From the IMG/VR virus record IMGVR_UViG_3300017952_000097, positions 1 to 24,848 of that record: a stretch of 24,848 nt of DNA. One strand, written 5' to 3'. Below the pieces are notes generated by a model, which made no database searches, was not told the DNA's origin, and saw only the letters and a program-made list of their open reading frames with translations. Shown one piece after another: positions 22,452 to 24,848 of this stretch. Position numbers and translations under genes: made by a program. Position 1 is the first letter of the stretch. Each line of letters begins with the position of its first letter. This DNA is from a virus.

Positions 22452-22457
22452 AAAAAA
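22386..22457 (-). promoter_or_regulatory. programmed -1 frameshift signal
   Basis: On the minus strand: in-frame slippery heptamer T TTT TTT (22457-22451), a 5-base spacer ATCTA, then an 11-bp perfect stem GTGCTGAGCCA / TGGCTCAGCAC (22445-22435 with 22396-22386). A second inner stem (GGGTGAAT / ATTCTCCC, one mismatch) abuts the outer one. The zero-frame stop TAG partly lies in the spacer. Heptamer, spacing and structure all match known -1 signals. Confidence 0.75.
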
Positions 22458-23146
22458 CTCCTTAATCCTTCTATCACAAATGTTCTTTCGTTTCCGTTTG
22501 AATTCTTATATTTCATTTCATGTCTAATTTTCGGCATTGTTTCAAAAAAGTTTTGAACACCACGCACTACATCACTAGTCATATTATCCATAAATTCATC
22601 AATCTGTTCATCAGAATAATCGTCAAAACTATAAACCTCATCGTCTGATGCAACCTTATCAAGACAAGACGTCATAATAAAATAATTGGCAAGAGGATCC
22701 TCCTCAATAAGACTTGAAATTTTGATAAATTGATCGATTGTAGGATATTTTAAAAATAAAGTATAATCATCATTAAGTTTAATTTTGTTTGTATGATCCT
22801 CGTTTGTAGAAACCGTTAAATCGTCAATATTAAAACTAACCTCAACTTTCTCTTCGGTCTCATCATCCGTAACCATAAATGCAATATTATTATTTACAGA
22901 TTTTGCTCTCAGATGAAGTAGGATATATTCCAAATCAAACATAGGAAGTTTACCCACATCAACATCCACAATACAGTTATTAATAATCTGCTTAGTTGCT
23001 AGAATTTCCTGTTCTGGATCATCGGATTGCTGAGCAACCAAAAGTATTTTTTCTTCTTTTACTGTAAATCCTCTATATTTGATCTTTTCACCAGTAGAAG
23101 GTAATTTCAATTCAAATAAGGGCAAATCAATTTTAGGCAAAGACAT
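22445..23146 (-). CDS. 26: gp26-like baseplate hub protein / tail chaperone (zero frame)
   Basis: 233 residues; T4 gp26 is 208. FELKLPSTGEKIKYRGFTVKEEKILL at the start, KQIINNCIVDVDVGKLPMFDLEYILLHLRAKSVNN in the middle and a C-terminal acidic half match the T4 baseplate gp26 family (quoted here as key stretches: LPSTGEKI, VKEEKILL, LPMFDLEY). gp26 is needed for hub assembly in T4. The protein ends SFFI just after the slippery T run, so part of its translation may continue as the fusion. Ribosome site AAGGAG before the ATG. Confidence 0.85.
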   Translation of the reverse strand: MSLPKIDLPLFELKLPSTGEKIKYRGFTVKEEKILLVAQQSDDPEQEILATKQIINNCIVDVDVGKLPMFDLEYILLHLRAKSVNNNIAFMVTDDETEEKVEVSFNIDDLTVSTNEDHTNKIKLNDDYTLFLKYPTIDQFIKISSLIEEDPLANYFIMTSCLDKVASDDEVYSFDDYSDEQIDEFMDNMTSDVVRGVQNFFETMPKIRHEMKYKNSNGNERTFVIEGLRSFFI

Positions 23147-23162
23147 AGTATAATCTCCTTAA

Positions 23163-23930
23163 TTATCCAAGCACATTATTTAATCTATCCAGAGAACCTC
23201 TTACTCTATAAATCCTGTTAATAGCATCTTGAATAGACGTAGGTTTTTGTTGTTTTACTGTTTGCTGAACTACACCTACAAATCCAGCAACAGCACCAAT
23301 AAGATCTAATAAACCAGAACCTCGTCCAAATGCACCTATCGGACTTCCCTCTAATTCACCAGAATATTCAATACGGTCAAATGCAAAACTTACGGGCAAT
23401 GTAAGAAATGAATCATTATCCGACCAAGACAATTCTACATCACCAATGGCAACTGGATATGCATTATCCATAATCACCTCATAAAATCTGCTTTCATTTG
23501 ATCCCGTAGTATAATGCTTGACCGAGAGTCTAGCACCATAATCTTCCATATATCCTAGCTCGAATGGAAGTTTACCACCAACCTCTGAAAAACGACCGGC
23601 TGTGGTACCATAATTTACTACATTTTGCATCCATCTATGGAAAAATGTTAATAGCTGATGTTCTGAATCCATCATAAAAATTGCATTAAATACTTGAGGC
23701 TGGACTCCAGTCGGATATTGTACGGGTGCCGCACCAACTGGTGTATATGTAGCCGTATCAAATGTAATTGATGGAATAGTTGCTGATTGACAGAAGAATC
23801 TAAAATTGCCGACATCAATACCAGTACCAGCCACCGGTGGATTAAAGACTGATACATCAAATATCGAAGCCCTTGCTGGACCTCCTAATCTATCAATCTG
23901 AGCCTTAAATTCGCTTATATTGAAAGGCAT
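23163..23930 (-). CDS. tail-tube-fold baseplate/tube protein (gp19/gp54-like)
   Basis: 255 residues. MPFNISEFKAQIDRLGGPAR, FRFFCQSATIPSI, FMMDSEHQLLTFFHRWM, and SDNDSFLTLPVSFAFDRI are in the order of tube-fold proteins: gp19 (tube) and gp54 (tube initiator) in T4. The segment MDSEHQL followed by WMQN recalls T4 gp54 MDSEACN...WVNS. The tail from about 205 (GLLDLIGAVAGFVGVV) is Gly/hydrophobic, then basic, as in gp54. It therefore looks more like a junction or hub protein than the main tube subunit, which is shorter. It lies just upstream of gp26. Confidence 0.6.
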   Translation of the reverse strand: MPFNISEFKAQIDRLGGPARASIFDVSVFNPPVAGTGIDVGNFRFFCQSATIPSITFDTATYTPVGAAPVQYPTGVQPQVFNAIFMMDSEHQLLTFFHRWMQNVVNYGTTAGRFSEVGGKLPFELGYMEDYGARLSVKHYTTGSNESRFYEVIMDNAYPVAIGDVELSWSDNDSFLTLPVSFAFDRIEYSGELEGSPIGAFGRGSGLLDLIGAVAGFVGVVQQTVKQQKPTSIQDAINRIYRVRGSLDRLNNVLG

Positions 23931-23932
23931 GT

Positions 23933-24553
23933 TTATTTCCCTCTGTTTCTAATAGCAATTCTTGATTCAGCATATACCTTGGTTTTGTTGGCACCATAGA
24001 AATTAGCACTTGGTAAAAACAATGCAATATCCCATTCCGCAGGATTCACATAAACAAGTCTAGTTCTGATATGAGGTGTTAGGTAATGCTTTATACAAGG
24101 TTTGAATTCTTTAAACTTTGTTGCTGCTTTTAATTTCTGATAATTGATTTTCAATCTGGTTGATTCGTCCAGCCTATCATTTGTTACGGTATCGTAAAGA
24201 GCATCCATTAGTTTTGCTCTTAGTACTGGAGGTAAGTAATGAAAATTGATTCCCAGGAAACCGCCTTGGGCTGGTCCAATTGGAATTACCAAAGGAAATC
24301 TGTCATAATATGGTAGCGTTTCTTTATGCTTTGGGTCGTATACAAACATATACATACTACCGATACGGAAACGTGATTTGGCTTTTAATCTAGTATTTTC
24401 TGCGGTACGAACCAAACGAGTACCTTCAGCTTTTCTTTTTGAAATCTCACCAGCCTTTTCACGATACCATTTTCTGGCATCCTGTGTGCGACCAGGCAAC
24501 TGACCAGCTCTAATGCCGGTGGCAAGTATCTCGTCGAATAACTTTGCACTCAT
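23933..24553 (-). CDS. conserved T4-like virion protein, unassigned
   Basis: 206 residues, basic. FRIGSMYMFVYDPKHKETLPYYDRFP, GGFLGINFHYLPPVLRAKLMDALYD and FKPCIKHYLTPHIRTRLV are distinctive; I recall the same pattern in other marine T4-like phages but not an assigned function. It does not show the T4 gp53 pattern expected after gp4. It is adjacent to gp4 (no gap) and a tube-fold gene, so a head-neck or baseplate role is likely. Membrane segments and enzyme motifs are not seen. Confidence 0.65.
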   Translation of the reverse strand: MSAKLFDEILATGIRAGQLPGRTQDARKWYREKAGEISKRKAEGTRLVRTAENTRLKAKSRFRIGSMYMFVYDPKHKETLPYYDRFPLVIPIGPAQGGFLGINFHYLPPVLRAKLMDALYDTVTNDRLDESTRLKINYQKLKAATKFKEFKPCIKHYLTPHIRTRLVYVNPAEWDIALFLPSANFYGANKTKVYAESRIAIRNRGK

Positions 24554-24848
24554 TTATTTTATCCCTAGTTCTTTTTCTGTCATAATTTGAAATTCCCATC
24601 CCCTGTCAGCACAGTAATTTCTTGCCGCTTTCCATTTTGCCGTATTGACACCATATGTTTTCACCTCGTTCAAATATCTCCTAGATACTCGACCCGTTGG
24701 AGTATTATTTTTCTTCTTCGGATCTGGTGGCAACGTTTGTTTAAATGGTTTAATTTCAATCATAACTGTTTTTGTCGTACCATCAGGTTGTTTTCTATTT
24801 ACTACCACGTCCGGAAAATATCTATGTCTTTTTCCATCAATAGGTGAA
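24554..24848 (-). CDS. 4: gp4 head-completion nuclease (5' end outside window)
   Basis: The frame is open to the window edge, so about 97 C-terminal residues are visible; the apparent GTG start at 24808 is internal. GKRHRYFPDVVV then VMIEIKPFKQTLPP supplies the D...ExK of a PD-(D/E)xK nuclease, and RYLNEVKTYGVNTAKWKAAR followed by FQIMTEKEL aligns with T4 gp4 (MNEIYTYSVNTDKWKAAQ, FRILTE). gp4 completes filled heads before tail joining; mutants make heads that cannot bind tails. The 3' end adjoins the 23933-24553 gene without a gap. Confidence 0.9.
   Translation of the reverse strand, partial: SPIDGKRHRYFPDVVVNRKQPDGTTKTVMIEIKPFKQTLPPDPKKKNNTPTGRVSRRYLNEVKTYGVNTAKWKAARNYCADRGWEFQIMTEKELGIK

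Noticed and set aside
23933-24553. Calling this gene gp53 because T4 has gene 53 after gene 4
   Set aside because: The protein lacks the recognisable gp53 pattern; position alone is not enough in a rearranged tail module.
1-24848. tRNA genes, CRISPR arrays, insertion sequences, inteins
   Set aside because: No cloverleaf-like or repeat-spacer pattern, no terminal inverted repeats with transposase, and gp43 and the other core genes are uninterrupted.

Overview
This window looks like part of the genome of a T4-like, contractile-tailed (myovirus) phage, probably from a marine or aquatic setting. The basis is a near-complete T4-type replication and late-transcription gene set: UvsW, gp55, gp47, gp46, gp43, gp45, gp44, gp62 and RegA. 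It also carries accessory genes typical of marine T4-like phages: Hsp20, a peroxiredoxin, an APS-kinase-like protein and a GT-A glycosyltransferase. A DUF1127 protein, a family common in alpha- and gammaproteobacteria, hints at a proteobacterial host, but the host cannot be fixed from this sequence.

Layout. (1) Positions 1-5550 hold the 3' part of uvsW, a promoter, the late sigma factor gp55, a three-gene cassette (APS-kinase-like P-loop protein, DUF2061 membrane protein, HxGH nucleotidylyltransferase), and the Mre11/Rad50-like pair 47-46. (2) 5551-9664 hold DNA polymerase gp43, three small genes including a MazG-like one, and a GIY-YIG nuclease. (3) 9706-13762 are a sugar/DNA-modification-like block: two small related-domain proteins, a TET-associated-type glycosyltransferase, an NAD-dependent epimerase, a 32-residue ORF, a DnaQ-fold exonuclease and a second glycosyltransferase. 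(4) 13790-18020 hold the clamp and clamp loader (45, 44, 62) with three small unknowns, RegA and dUTPase. (5) 18132-20201 hold Hsp20, peroxiredoxin and a run of very small proteins, ending at a strong terminator. (6) 20227-24848, on the minus strand and converging on that terminator, are virion genes: gp4, an unassigned virion protein, a tail-tube-fold protein, gp26 and a tape-measure-like protein.

Regulation is unusually legible. Many plus-strand transcription units start with a sigma70-type promoter, TTGACT or TTGACA, a 17-nt spacer and TATNNT, while exact TATAAATA boxes match the T4 late promoter recognised by gp55. At two places the -35 box lies inside an inverted repeat, one of which is also a good intrinsic terminator. 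At another the late box sits inside the spacer of a sigma70 promoter.

The most striking observation is in the tail module. gp26 ends in a T TTT TTT slippery heptamer followed, 5 nt later, by a perfect 11-bp inverted repeat. A -1 shift there opens 56 further codons that end just before the tape-measure gene. This is the arrangement of the tail-assembly-chaperone frameshift of other long-tailed phages, here on a T4-type gp26 gene. A second cross-gene pattern is a shared C-terminal (L/I)x(D/S)FF peptide on DNA polymerase, the GIY-YIG nuclease and a small protein, which suggests recruitment to the gp45 clamp.
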